The position numbers were made by a program, and so were the translations under genes. 64,000 nucleotides of DNA, from the NCBI RefSeq assembly GCF_000147695.2, contig NC_015958.1:660501-724500 (forward strand). The letters run 5' to 3'. The first letter of the stretch is position 1. Every line of letters starts with the position of its first letter. This document shows, piece after piece, positions 1-10,700 of the stretch. The notes below the pieces were generated by a model. It had not been told where the DNA came from. It worked only from the letters and a program-made list of their open reading frames with translations, and made no database searches. The stretch comes from Thermoanaerobacter wiegelii Rt8.B1. GTDB lineage: Bacteria; Bacillota; Thermoanaerobacteria; Thermoanaerobacterales; Thermoanaerobacteraceae.

Positions 1-477
<477 letters not shown>

Positions 478-483
478 AATGAA

Positions 484-530
484 AACTGATAAGAGGTTTA
501 TGTTGGTCCTCTTGTCAGTTTTTTAATTTT
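484..530 (+). terminator. Rho-independent terminator after buk
   Basis: A 13-bp stem (AACTGATAAGAGG with CCTCTTGTCAGTT, one mismatch) is followed by a T-rich tract at 521-530. It ends the buk transcript and separates it from the agr-like locus. Confidence 0.85.
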
Positions 531-532
531 AA

Positions 533-561
533 TTGACATCATAATTAATAAAAATTACAAT
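533..561 (+). promoter_or_regulatory. SigA-type promoter of the agr-like operon
   Basis: TTGACA (533-538), a 17-bp spacer and TACAAT (556-561) lie about 40 bp before the first gene at 599. This is a near-consensus vegetative promoter, so the kinase, regulator and AgrB genes are probably made without induction. Confidence 0.75.
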
Positions 562-598
562 TATATTTGAGATTATGTAAAGTAGAAAGGCGAGAAAA

Positions 599-1057
599 AT
601 GGATAAGTTGACGATTTGGGAAGTATTTTTGTTTTCAGTGCCAGAGGCAGCAGTTATAATAAGTATTGCTTTTGGTTTAGGGGGAGTAAAGTTTAAGCCA
701 AAAAAGATTTTGTATATAAGCTTACTTACTGGAATCATATTGTACTTTATAAGGCCATTGGTCAGTAGTTATATTGTAAATGTTATACTTTATATCGGGG
801 TATTAATGATTTTGTTTTTGGTATTTAAAGTTATGGACTTTTTTAAAGGTATGATGAGTGTTATTTTATCCGTCTCCATTTATTTAATAATAGAATATCT
901 AAATGTTACGGCAATTCAATTTTTATTTGATATAGATCCTGTAATTTTATTGAAGGACTATGTTTTACGATTTGAGTGTTTTTTACCCCAATTATTAATA
1001 GCAATTTTGGTTTCTTTTGCTATACGCAAATATAAACTTTATCTATTTACAGAGTAA
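599..1057 (+). CDS. Small 5-TM membrane protein at head of agr-like operon
   Basis: 152 residues with five hydrophobic segments (about residues 8-30, 36-56, 58-80, 83-101 and 122-145) and almost no soluble domain. The start is supported by an upstream GAAAGGCGAG. The gene is followed after 21 bp by a LytTR regulator, then a histidine kinase and AgrB. Five N-terminal TM helices are what a normal AgrC sensor domain has, and the kinase in this locus has only two. The inference is that this protein supplies all or part of a split peptide receptor. I recognise no family motif, so the function is unproven. It could also be an unrelated exporter or immunity-type protein. Confidence 0.7.
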   Translation: MDKLTIWEVFLFSVPEAAVIISIAFGLGGVKFKPKKILYISLLTGIILYFIRPLVSSYIVNVILYIGVLMILFLVFKVMDFFKGMMSVILSVSIYLIIEYLNVTAIQFLFDIDPVILLKDYVLRFECFLPQLLIAILVSFAIRKYKLYLFTE

Positions 1058-1078
1058 TGTATTGGGAGATGAATTTAT

Positions 1079-1789
1079 ATGTTAAGAATAGTCATTGCAG
1101 AAGACGATATAAATTTTAAAAAAGAACTCATAAAAATTCTTTTAACAATGGAAGGTGTAAGTGTTGAATATTCTACGGGAGACGGAAATGACGCATTAGA
1201 AGCATTAATTAAAATTAAACCGGACGTTGCCATTTTAGATATAGGATTACCAGGAATATCGGGCATTGAGGTGGCGAAAAAGATTAGAGAATACATGCCT
1301 TTTTTGGAAATAATTTTTATTACTTCTTTTGAGGAATACATAAAAGATGCTGTAAAGCTTTATGCTTCTGATTATATTGAGAAACCCCTTGATGAGAAGA
1401 GGCTGAGAAAAACTTTAGATAGGATAAAGAAAAAACTTTTGGAAGTAGAAAATGTTATCCCTTTTAAGACGGAAGATGGAGTAAAGCTTATCAATCCAAA
1501 GGAAATTTATTGTGTTCAAGCCAGTAAAAAAAGGAGCATAGTTTATACCCAAAAAGAAAAATTTATATGTGATTACTCTTTAAAAGAAATAGAGGAATTG
1601 TTAGATGGTAGCATGTTTTTTAGAACAAATCGGTCTTTTTTAGTGAACCTCTTTAAAGTTGAGCTGTTGAAAGATAACAATAGGACTTCCTTTGAGATAC
1701 GTTTTAAAGGCTCAAATTATAAGGCTTATCTCTCTAAAGAATTGTATGAAGAATTTAGGAGGAGAGTAAAAGCTATTTACAAATCATAG
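1079..1789 (+). CDS. LytTR-family response regulator (AgrA-like)
   Basis: 236 residues. Residues 1-120 form a receiver domain with the acidic pair D9-D10 and phospho-acceptor D54 in VAILDIGLPG. The conserved Thr (FITSF) and Lys (IEKPLDEKR) positions are also visible. Residues 140-236 are a LytTR DNA-binding domain, including the YCVQASKKRSIVYT and FFRTNRSFLVNL segments. Such regulators bind pairs of 9-bp direct repeats spaced one per two helical turns. A matching pair sits before agrD at 3408-3437, so agrD is the likely target. The gene lies inside the operon, 19 bp ahead of the kinase gene. Confidence 0.9.
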   Translation: MLRIVIAEDDINFKKELIKILLTMEGVSVEYSTGDGNDALEALIKIKPDVAILDIGLPGISGIEVAKKIREYMPFLEIIFITSFEEYIKDAVKLYASDYIEKPLDEKRLRKTLDRIKKKLLEVENVIPFKTEDGVKLINPKEIYCVQASKKRSIVYTQKEKFICDYSLKEIEELLDGSMFFRTNRSFLVNLFKVELLKDNNRTSFEIRFKGSNYKAYLSKELYEEFRRRVKAIYKS

Positions 1790-1808
1790 TTAGATTGGAA
1801 GAGGTTTT

Positions 1809-2672
1809 ATGTTTAAGGATAGTTACAAAAATGCGATGATGATTTATGTAGTGCAAATGGTATTGATAGTAATACTAGTAAACAACAATTTTATGAAAAG
1901 TCTTGATGTATTTCAGCCAAAAAATCAAGAGTTGTTTAGGATTTTCATAGGAATTTTAATTTTTATATTGAATGGGTTTTCTATTTTTGTGTTAAGAGAG
2001 CTGTATGCTAAAAATAAAGAAGAACGCCAATTTTTGATAAATAGTATTAGATTTAAATACATAGAAGAGCAAAATCGCATCTATAGGCAAAATCACCATG
2101 ATATTAAAAATCACTTGATAATTATTTCTGAATTAGTCAAGGAAAAAAGATATAGTGAACTGGAGAATTATTTGTCTTCATATATGGAAGAAATTGATAA
2201 AAATTTAGTGACGATAAACACAGGTGTAAATGAAATTGATATATTGCTTTATTCGAAAATAAGTAATGCTAAGAGTAAAGATATTGAAGTGGATTTTAAA
2301 TGTGATACACAAATCCAGTGCAGCAAAAAACACGTGCTTAATTTAGTTTCGGTTTTAGGAAATTTAATAGACAATGCAATAGAGGCTTGTGATGAAATGG
2401 AAAAAGATAAATACATAATTATAGAGATGAAAGAAGACCCAATAGATTACATTTTTTACATAAAGAATAGATATAATTTTCAAACAAATGTAAAACCATC
2501 CATCTTTTTTGAAGAAGGGTTTTCTACAAAAGAGGGTAGAGGCAGAGGAGAAGGATTGTATATTGTCAGAAATATAGTAGAAAAGTATAGCGGTGAAATA
2601 GAAGTACAAACCGATGGAGGTTATTTTGACGTTATTGTAGAAATTCCCAAATTTTCTTTGGAGGGTGATTAA
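1809..2672 (+). CDS. GHKL sensor histidine kinase, short AgrC-like
   Basis: 287 residues. Two N-terminal TM segments (about 10-28 and 44-66) lead to a dimerisation/phospho-acceptor helix with H96-H97-D98 in an NHHDIKNHL motif. A GHKL ATPase follows: N-box NLIDNAIEAC (about residue 180) and G-box GRGEGLYIVRNIV near residue 240. Normal AgrC proteins have five to six TM helices, so the sensor part is reduced; a separate 5-TM protein is encoded two genes upstream. The product should phosphorylate the LytTR regulator encoded just upstream. Its 3' end overlaps agrB by 8 bp, indicating translational coupling. Confidence 0.88.
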   Translation: MFKDSYKNAMMIYVVQMVLIVILVNNNFMKSLDVFQPKNQELFRIFIGILIFILNGFSIFVLRELYAKNKEERQFLINSIRFKYIEEQNRIYRQNHHDIKNHLIIISELVKEKRYSELENYLSSYMEEIDKNLVTINTGVNEIDILLYSKISNAKSKDIEVDFKCDTQIQCSKKHVLNLVSVLGNLIDNAIEACDEMEKDKYIIIEMKEDPIDYIFYIKNRYNFQTNVKPSIFFEEGFSTKEGRGRGEGLYIVRNIVEKYSGEIEVQTDGGYFDVIVEIPKFSLEGD

Positions 2673-3249
2673 AATTAATATCGAAAAGTTAGCTGAGAGG
2701 TTAACACAAAGACTGTTTAAAACGCAAAATTTAACGTATATTGAAATGGCAAAAATACAATATGGTATAAGCTTAATTTTAGGGGTAATAATTGAATTTA
2801 CTTTAGTTTATGCTATTTCTTTAATATTGGGATTTGGCTTTTACACTGTAGTAATAATGCTTTCTGCTCTTTTTTTGAGAATAAATACAGGAGGAGCTCA
2901 TTGTTCAACCTATAATAGATGTGTAACTTTTACGGCAGTTTATTTCATACCTTTTGCTGCTTTAGCAAAATTTGTAGATATACATTTTCCTTTAGAATTT
3001 AAAGTTTTTACAAGCCTATTGTTATATTTTATAGTTTTAGCGATAGTGAAGGATAATAAATTTTACAGGGTTATAATTCTGAGTTTAGTTGGTATAAATA
3101 TTTTTTTATTTTTCGCCAATTCAATAGTCTATATTAAAATATTGTTTTTAGTATCTATAGGTTTTACACTACAAGCTGTTATGAGGACTACATTAGGAGA
3201 AACTATAGTAAAAATTGCAGATACGTTGTTTAAAAAAGCAGGGATATAA
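2665..3249 (+). CDS. agrB: AgrB-like peptide-processing membrane endopeptidase
   Basis: 194 residues with about six TM segments. The AgrB signature GGAHCSTYNRC is present. H79 and C86, seven residues apart, correspond to the catalytic His and Cys of the family, which cleaves AgrD at its C-terminal side and forms the thiolactone. The start is GTG at 2665, overlapping the end of the kinase gene, with GGAGG just upstream. The substrate is almost certainly the 43-aa AgrD encoded at 3502. No terminator is evident immediately after it. Confidence 0.92.
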   Translation: MIKINIEKLAERLTQRLFKTQNLTYIEMAKIQYGISLILGVIIEFTLVYAISLILGFGFYTVVIMLSALFLRINTGGAHCSTYNRCVTFTAVYFIPFAALAKFVDIHFPLEFKVFTSLLLYFIVLAIVKDNKFYRVIILSLVGINIFLFFANSIVYIKILFLVSIGFTLQAVMRTTLGETIVKIADTLFKKAGI

Positions 3250-3404
3250 AAATTTTTTTATTTTTTTCAGCCTTTTTATGTAAATCTAAGCAAAGAATAT
3301 ATTTTTATACAAAAAATTAATGGTTTTTAAAGGAATATATTGTATTTATTACATAAAAAAATGGGATTTTGTGTAAATATTTGGATATATTTAGGTGAAA
3401 AATG

Positions 3405-3472
3405 CATTTTCGTTCCCAAAAATGACACTTTCGTTCCGAAATCCACACAAAGCGTTTTAAATGTTGTATAAT
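3405..3472 (+). promoter_or_regulatory. LytTR-type tandem operator and activated promoter of agrD
   Basis: Two copies of CAYTTTCGTTCC occur at 3405-3416 and 3426-3437, exactly 21 bp apart: 9-bp cores TTTCGTTCC with 12-bp spacing, the classic layout for AgrA/LytTR proteins. A perfect -10, TATAAT, is at 3467-3472. The -35 position reads CACACA and is poor. That combination is expected of a promoter needing an activator, so agrD should be autoinduced. Confidence 0.82.
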
Positions 3473-3501
3473 TAGATAAAGATGAGTGGGAGGTGAAGTG
3501 A

Positions 3502-3633
3502 ATGAAAAAAATTAACCCACTATCACTATTAGGAACGCTGCTTACATTTATAGGCACATTGGGACTTGCAACTTCTGCTTGCATCGGCTGGTTCTATAAG
3601 CCGCAAGTTCCTGATGTTTTGTTGAAAAAGTAA
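3502..3633 (+). CDS. agrD: AgrD-like cyclic lactone autoinducer precursor
   Basis: 43 residues, too short for a standard ORF call. It has the three-part AgrD layout: a charged start (MKKIN), an amphipathic/hydrophobic helix (residues 6-24), then TSACIGWFYKPQVPDVLLKK. C27 is the expected thiolactone cysteine and the PxxP-containing charged tail is the segment removed by AgrB. Ring size (CIGWF or CIGWFY) cannot be fixed from sequence. The start is strongly supported by GGGAGGTGAAG at 3488-3498. It is transcribed separately from agrB, from the LytTR-controlled promoter upstream, and ends before a terminator at 3715. Confidence 0.9.
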   Translation: MKKINPLSLLGTLLTFIGTLGLATSACIGWFYKPQVPDVLLKK

Positions 3634-3714
3634 TACATCTCAAAGATCTTTTCTACCCTTCCCTCGTGGGTTTCAACATTTTCCTGAGTTTTTACATAGA
3701 TTTAAATTGATTTT

Positions 3715-3737
3715 GTGCCGAGTTTTCGGCACTTTTT
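3715..3737 (+). terminator. Rho-independent terminator after agrD
   Basis: A 7-bp stem GTGCCGA/TCGGCAC with a 4-nt loop is followed by TTTTT (3733-3737). It lies about 80 nt past the agrD stop codon. Confidence 0.8.
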
Positions 3738-3929
3738 ATTTTGGTATTTTAAGAAATTATTGGTATAATTTTTGCTTAAATAATAGAATTTATGAAAGAG
3801 ATTTAAGGGGATAGTCTTGACTTTAAAATAGTAAGAAAGTTATAATAAGCTTTGTAGGGGTATAGGATAGGGGGGTATATATTGCTGATTTTTTCTATAA
3901 CATGCTGAAGCAATACATATTTTTTGTGA

Positions 3930-3957
3930 TTGAAAAATTTATATAAAACCGTATAAT
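3930..3957 (+). promoter_or_regulatory. Likely promoter for the P-loop gene and nfnAB
   Basis: TTGAAA (3930-3935), a 16-bp spacer and TATAAT (3952-3957) lie about 70 bp before the start at 4027. No other strong promoter is seen before nfnA. Confidence 0.55.
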
Positions 3958-4026
3958 TAATATTGTAAAACAATTCAAAAGATTATTAGCTGGTTTTTTA
4001 TATTGCATTTTTAGGGGGTTACTCTG

Positions 4027-4857
4027 TTGAAGGTTTATTCTTTAGTAGGAGAAAGTGGGACGGGTAAAAGCCATCATGCTTCTTTTATTGCTGGCAAGTA
4101 TGGCATTAGGTATATCATTGATGATGGAATTTTAATAAAAGGTAATAACATTATTGCGGGGGTTTCTGCTAAAAAAGAGGCTACAAAAATTGGAGCGATA
4201 AAAAGAGCATTATTTACTGATCCTACGCATGTAGAGGAAGTAAAAAAAGCTATTGAAGAAGCGAAACCGGATAAAATCCTTATAATAGGCACTTCTGATA
4301 AAATGGTGGATGCTATAGCTGAAAAGTTAGGGCTTCCGCCAGTGAGTGTAAGGATATATATTGAAGATGTAGTCCCACCTAAACAGATTGAAATAGCCCG
4401 TGAAAAACGGTTGTTAGAAGGAAAACATGTTATCCCTGTTCCAACTTTCGAAGTTAAAAAGCAGTTCTCAGGCTATTTTTTAGACCCTCTCAGGATTTTT
4501 AGGAGGAATAACAAAGGGTATTTTGAAAAAACCATTGTAAGGCCTAATTATAGTTATTTAGGTAAATATACCATTTCTGAAAGCGTTATAAATTCAATAG
4601 TGGCTCATGAACTTATTTTATTTAATGAAGTTTACAAAGTTAATAAAGTTTTGACAGAAAAAAGGCCTGAAGGTATAATTTTAAAAGTAGACGTTACAAT
4701 GAGGTATGGGTACAAAATTATCCCTGTATTAAAAGAAGCTATGAAAAATATAAAAAAACAATTGGAGTATATGACGGCCATAAATGTCCTGCAAATGGAC
4801 ATTTATGTAAAAAATTTGTATATAGAAAAAACAAATATTAGAGAAAAGGGTGTGTGA
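4027..4857 (+). CDS. P-loop protein with Asp23/Gls24-like C-terminal domain
   Basis: 276 residues. The N-terminus has a Walker A motif GESGTGKS (residues 8-15), so it should bind a nucleotide. The middle part (about 25-170) looks like a kinase/ATPase-type alpha/beta domain. The C-terminal ~100 residues (GKYTISESVINSIVAHEL ... VDVTMRYGYKI ... VLQMDIYVKNL) resemble the Asp23/YloU (DUF322) fold found in cell-envelope stress proteins. The start is TTG at 4027 after AGGGGG at 4013. It is adjacent to nfnA with no gap, suggesting one transcript, but no functional link to transhydrogenase is known to me. The pairing of domains is inferred from pattern only. Confidence 0.65.
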   Translation: MKVYSLVGESGTGKSHHASFIAGKYGIRYIIDDGILIKGNNIIAGVSAKKEATKIGAIKRALFTDPTHVEEVKKAIEEAKPDKILIIGTSDKMVDAIAEKLGLPPVSVRIYIEDVVPPKQIEIAREKRLLEGKHVIPVPTFEVKKQFSGYFLDPLRIFRRNNKGYFEKTIVRPNYSYLGKYTISESVINSIVAHELILFNEVYKVNKVLTEKRPEGIILKVDVTMRYGYKIIPVLKEAMKNIKKQLEYMTAINVLQMDIYVKNLYIEKTNIREKGV

Positions 4858-4858
4858 T

Positions 4859-7091
<2,233 letters not shown>

Positions 7092-7118
7092 AGACAAAAA
7101 TTATGACTTGTATTAATA

Positions 7119-7143
7119 AAAAAGCCGGTTTCGGCTTTTTTTT
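7119..7143 (+). terminator. Terminator after nfnAB
   Basis: The A-rich arm AAAAAGCCG pairs with CGGCTTTTT around a GTTT loop, followed by more T residues. Confidence 0.85.
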
Positions 7144-7214
7144 GTACAGAAAAAATTATATAATAATAATTAACAGGATAGAGAAATATGATAGTTAGTA
7201 AGTAAATAAACTCA

Positions 7215-8123
7215 ATGTGGATGAGGAAGATGAAATATAGTGTGGAAGAAAAGGGGACAAAGGTAATTGTAAGGGGGATTGAAGATTTTAACCTTAAAGA
7301 GACTTTTGAGTGTGGGCAGTGTTTTAGATGGAATGAGGAAGAGGATGGAAGCTATACAGGAGTTGCTTACGATAGAGTGATAAACGTGAAATTGGAAGGA
7401 GACGTGTTGATAATTGACAATACAGATTTAAATGACTTTTATGACATTTGGTTTGACTATTTTGATTTAGGAAGAGATTACAAGCAAATAAAAGAAAATC
7501 TTTCAAAGGATCCTATATTAAAAGAAGCAATTCAATATGGGCAAGGTATAAGGATTTTGCGCCAAGATACTTGGGAAACTCTTATTTCATTTATAATCTC
7601 TCAAAATAACAGAATACCACAGATAAAGAAAGTAATAGAAAATCTTGCTAGTTCTTTTGGAAATCCAATTGAGTATAAAGGCAGAGTATATTATACTTTT
7701 CCCAAAGCAGAAGAATTAGTTATGTTTGATGTTGAGACGATTGCCCAAACAAAATGTGGCTTTAGAGCGAAATATATACTTGATGCTGCTTCCAAAGTTT
7801 TTTCCGGAGAAATAGACCTGTTAAAGTTGTTTGAATACAGTACTAATGAGATAAGAGATATTCTTATGAGTATAAATGGGGTAGGTCCAAAAGTTGCAGA
7901 TTGTGTTATTTTGTATTCTATAGGCAGATACGATACTTTTCCTACAGATGTATGGATAAAAAGAATTGTTGAGTATCTGTATTTAAAAAGAGAAGGGACC
8001 CCTTTGGAGATTCAACTGTTTGCAATAGATAAATTTGGAGATTTGTCTGGATTTGCTCAACAGTATTTATTTTACTATGGCAGGGAGATGGGGAAAAAAA
8101 TCTTTAACGAAAGGAAGAAATAA
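7215..8123 (+). CDS. 8-oxoguanine DNA glycosylase / AP lyase (Ogg family)
   Basis: 302 residues. An OGG-type N-terminal domain (about 1-110) precedes a HhH-GPD domain. The helix-hairpin-helix is SINGVGPKVADCV (about 219-231), whose Lys is the expected Schiff-base nucleophile, and the catalytic Asp lies downstream in FPTDVWI. It should excise 8-oxoguanine and nick the resulting abasic site. The start is uncertain: ATG 7215 has no clear ribosome site and ATG 7230 has a GAGGA too close. The gene abuts the DUF554 gene directly, so the two are co-transcribed. Confidence 0.88.
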   Translation: MWMRKMKYSVEEKGTKVIVRGIEDFNLKETFECGQCFRWNEEEDGSYTGVAYDRVINVKLEGDVLIIDNTDLNDFYDIWFDYFDLGRDYKQIKENLSKDPILKEAIQYGQGIRILRQDTWETLISFIISQNNRIPQIKKVIENLASSFGNPIEYKGRVYYTFPKAEELVMFDVETIAQTKCGFRAKYILDAASKVFSGEIDLLKLFEYSTNEIRDILMSINGVGPKVADCVILYSIGRYDTFPTDVWIKRIVEYLYLKREGTPLEIQLFAIDKFGDLSGFAQQYLFYYGREMGKKIFNERKK

Positions 8124-8819
8124 ATGTTAGGAACTGTTGTAAATTCAATTGCAATAATTGTGGGTGGTACTATTGGCACTCTTCTTAAAGTAGGAATTCC
8201 GGAAAGGTTTAAAAATATAGTCATGCAGGGTGTCGCCTTAAGTGTGATGATAATAGGGATTTCCAGTGGCCTTCAGTTTAATAATTTGATGGTAGCAATT
8301 GTAAGTCTTGTGATAGGCGGTGTTATAGGAGAGGCTTTAGACATTGAAGGGTATCTTAATAAGTTAGGGGATGTGTTGCAAAAAAAATTGAGTAAAGATA
8401 ACAGTTCTACAATAAGTAAAGGATTTGTAACAGCTAGTTTAGTTTATTGCATCGGTGCAATGGCGATTGTTGGTTCTTTGAAAGATGGACTTTCAGGAGA
8501 CCATAGTATATTATTTGCTAAATCTGTGCTAGATGGCATTTCCTCAATAATTTTTGCTTCTACTTTTGGAATAGGTGTTGTTTTTTCAGCTATTTCGGTA
8601 TTTTTGTATCAAGGTTCTATTTCATTAGGTGCATCTTTTTTGCAAGGGCTTTTGACAAAACCAGTGATTGACGACATGACAGCTGTAGGAGGAGTATTGA
8701 TATTTGCGATTTCTTTGAATATGTTAGAGATTAAGAATATAAAAGTGGGGAATTTGTTGCCAGCTATTTTTATACCTATTTTTTATCAGATTTTACTAAA
8801 CATGATAAAAGGATTTTAG
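8124..8819 (+). CDS. DUF554 family membrane protein
   Basis: 231 residues with about six to seven TM segments, many glycines and the opening MLGTVVNSIAIIVGGTIGTLLK characteristic of the DUF554 (YdfK-like) family. Conserved internal segments include GFVTASLVYCIGAMAIVGSL and GLSGDHSILFAKSVLDG. It probably acts as an inner-membrane carrier, but the family has no established substrate. It starts one base after the glycosylase stop, with the ribosome site inside that gene, and is followed closely by hutP. Confidence 0.85.
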   Translation: MLGTVVNSIAIIVGGTIGTLLKVGIPERFKNIVMQGVALSVMIIGISSGLQFNNLMVAIVSLVIGGVIGEALDIEGYLNKLGDVLQKKLSKDNSSTISKGFVTASLVYCIGAMAIVGSLKDGLSGDHSILFAKSVLDGISSIIFASTFGIGVVFSAISVFLYQGSISLGASFLQGLLTKPVIDDMTAVGGVLIFAISLNMLEIKNIKVGNLLPAIFIPIFYQILLNMIKGF

Positions 8820-8830
8820 GCGGTGTGAAT

Positions 8831-9244
8831 ATGAAGCCAATGAAAAGCATTGATGTGGCAAGAATTGCAATAAAAATGGCTATGTGTACAAGGGAAGAGG
8901 AAGAAATACTAAAAAACAAATATTGGCAACAAGGAGTAAAAGTTGCAGCTGTTGACTATGGTGGAGAATACGTAAATTCTATATCTAAAATTATTGAAAG
9001 AGCGGTAGTAGCGGCTAAAAGAGAAGGAATTATAGAAGACACACACGCTGCAGAAGGAGCTGTAGCAGGAGCTGCGCATGAAGCTGCTATACAAGTCATG
9101 AACAAAGCTATGGGACTTAATGTAGGTGGAAAAATAGGCATTGCCTATGCTGATGAGCATCTTTGTGTTTGTGTGTTTTTTGCTGTAGGGATGCTAAACT
9201 TAAATGAAGTGGCAATTGGACTAGGACATAGGTCATTAAAATGA
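8831..9244 (+). CDS. hutP: HutP family RNA-binding protein
   Basis: 137 residues from ATG 8831, preceded by AGGCGGTG; a GTG at 8825 is the alternative. The sequence matches HutP: an N-terminal helix (SIDVARIAIKMAM), an EGAVAGAAHEAAIQVMNKA helix, and a C-terminal strand region with DEHLCVCVFFAVGMLN. In Bacillus HutP, with histidine and Mg2+, binds mRNA and prevents termination of the hut operon. No hut catabolic genes are in this window, so the target here is unknown. Its stop codon lies inside the terminator stem that follows. Confidence 0.85.
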   Translation: MKPMKSIDVARIAIKMAMCTREEEEILKNKYWQQGVKVAAVDYGGEYVNSISKIIERAVVAAKREGIIEDTHAAEGAVAGAAHEAAIQVMNKAMGLNVGGKIGIAYADEHLCVCVFFAVGMLNLNEVAIGLGHRSLK

Positions 9245-9270
9245 GGGGGCTAGCCCCTCATGCTTTTTTT
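9241..9270 (+). terminator. Terminator between convergent hutP and protease genes
   Basis: ATGAGGGG (9241-9248) pairs with CCCCTCAT (9254-9261); TTTTTTT follows at 9264. The hairpin contains the stop codons of both convergent genes: hutP TGA at 9242-9244 and the protease stop at 9258-9260. On the minus strand the T tract is weak. Confidence 0.8.
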
Positions 9271-10496
9271 AAAGCTTCTTCTATATTTATCATTCCACTT
9301 CCTTGTGTCCATAATCCTGCATCGTCAATTTTTACTGCTGTCGATTTTAAAATATTTTTTATTTGTACATTAGTCAAATTAGGATTTTTTTCAAGGAGTA
9401 GTGCTGCTGCACCTGCTACGATTGGAGTTGCCATAGAAGTTCCTGTAGCGCTTCTGTAGGCCTTATTTATCATTATTTCATCTGCTCCAAAAGGTACATT
9501 TCCTGAAGCAGTTGAGATTATTTTTACTCCTGGAGCTACTACGTCTGGTTTGTATAGATAAGGTGAGCCTCTTCCAGAAAATTGAGCTATTTCATCATCG
9601 CTTATATCAGAAGTTCTTTTGTCATCCACTGCTCCCACTGTTATTGCATTTTTACTGGTACCCGGAGAAGTTATTGTATTGTAATTAGGTCCGGAATTTC
9701 CTGCTGCAACAGTTACTACTAATCCATTTCTCCAAAGAGTATCTACTCCTCTTACCAAAGGATCTAAGAAAGTAGGGAGAGAGGGCGTTTCTCCTATTGA
9801 TAGGGAAACTATTCGTATATTGTATTTGTCTTTATTGTCTAAAACCCATTGCATCCCCGCTAATATGTCAGAGGACAAGCCTCTACCATAAGCATCTAAT
9901 ACTTTTACTGCTACTATATTAGCTTCAGGGGCTACTCCTTTGTATTTTCCATTAGAAGTGTATCCATTTCCTGCTGCATCTCCAGCTACGTGAGTGCCGT
10001 GGCCGTTGTCGTCATAAGGCTGTTTTTTTCCGTTTACTACATCGTGAAATGCCACTATGCGATTTTTTGGTTTGGTAAAATCAGGATGAGGATATATTCC
10101 TGTATCTAAAAAGGCAATTGTTACTCCTTTTCCTGTATAGCCTAAATCGTTGACTTTTCGAGAGGCAATTTCTTGTGTAGCGATGTTAAGCTGAAGCTTC
10201 ACAGTTGAATCTTCTGCTATGAAATGAACTCCTTTTAGTGCTGCAAAATTTTTTAATTTGTCACAGGGCAAATTCACTGACCAAGCTTTTATAATCGGCA
10301 GTTCAAATTTTATGCTGCCACCTAATTTTTCAACTCTTTTTTTTAAGACCTCATAAGGAAGGTGGGAATATAAAATCACTGGAACACATTCGCTTCTCAA
10401 GTACATAGCTTTATATAAAAGTCTTTTGTCAATTTTGTTTGTTACATAAATTTCTTTTGCGATTTTTGAAAAAGCAAATATAGGAATTAAATTCAT
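9258..10496 (-). CDS. Subtilisin-like (S8) serine protease, probably intracellular
   Basis: 412 residues from the ATG at 10496, chosen because GAGGAGGT precedes it at the right distance; a longer frame to 10532 runs through that ribosome site. The catalytic triad is visible: Asp in AFLDTGIYPHPDF, His in NGHGTHVAG, Ser in GTSMATP, plus oxyanion Asn in AAGNSGP. An inhibitor-like propeptide (about residues 30-110) precedes the catalytic domain. No signal peptide is seen, which together with the C-terminal GSGMINIEEAL suggests an AprX/ISP-type cytoplasmic enzyme. It is transcribed opposite to almost everything else here. Confidence 0.9.
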   Translation of the reverse strand: MNLIPIFAFSKIAKEIYVTNKIDKRLLYKAMYLRSECVPVILYSHLPYEVLKKRVEKLGGSIKFELPIIKAWSVNLPCDKLKNFAALKGVHFIAEDSTVKLQLNIATQEIASRKVNDLGYTGKGVTIAFLDTGIYPHPDFTKPKNRIVAFHDVVNGKKQPYDDNGHGTHVAGDAAGNGYTSNGKYKGVAPEANIVAVKVLDAYGRGLSSDILAGMQWVLDNKDKYNIRIVSLSIGETPSLPTFLDPLVRGVDTLWRNGLVVTVAAGNSGPNYNTITSPGTSKNAITVGAVDDKRTSDISDDEIAQFSGRGSPYLYKPDVVAPGVKIISTASGNVPFGADEIMINKAYRSATGTSMATPIVAGAAALLLEKNPNLTNVQIKNILKSTAVKIDDAGLWTQGSGMINIEEALKKA

Positions 10497-10621
10497 TAGC
10501 TTACCTCCTCGTATAATTAATTTTAAAGGCAATAAATTTGTCTCACTTCTTAAAATTTAATAAAGCAAATTTATAACTGGAAATCTTTAATATTCTCATC
10601 TTGTCTAAAATCTTATCTATT

Positions 10622-10663
10622 GCCATGAATCCGTAATATTGCGCAATATGCAGGATTCATGGC
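10622..10663. repeat. 42-nt near-perfect palindrome
   Basis: GCCATGAATCC (10622-10632) pairs perfectly with GGATTCATGGC (10653-10663). The interior is itself nearly palindromic (ATATTGCGCAATAT, 10636-10649). It lies between the protease promoter side and the IS110 leader. There is no T tract. It could be an extragenic palindrome of the sort IS110-group elements often target. Confidence 0.7.
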
Positions 10664-10700
10664 GCGGCCGTCTCATCTTTTTTCGGCCTTATTATTTACT

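Noticed and set aside
9241-9459. 72-aa plus-strand ORF over the protease 3' end
   Set aside because: Antisense to the conserved catalytic Ser region of the protease and starting inside the terminator.
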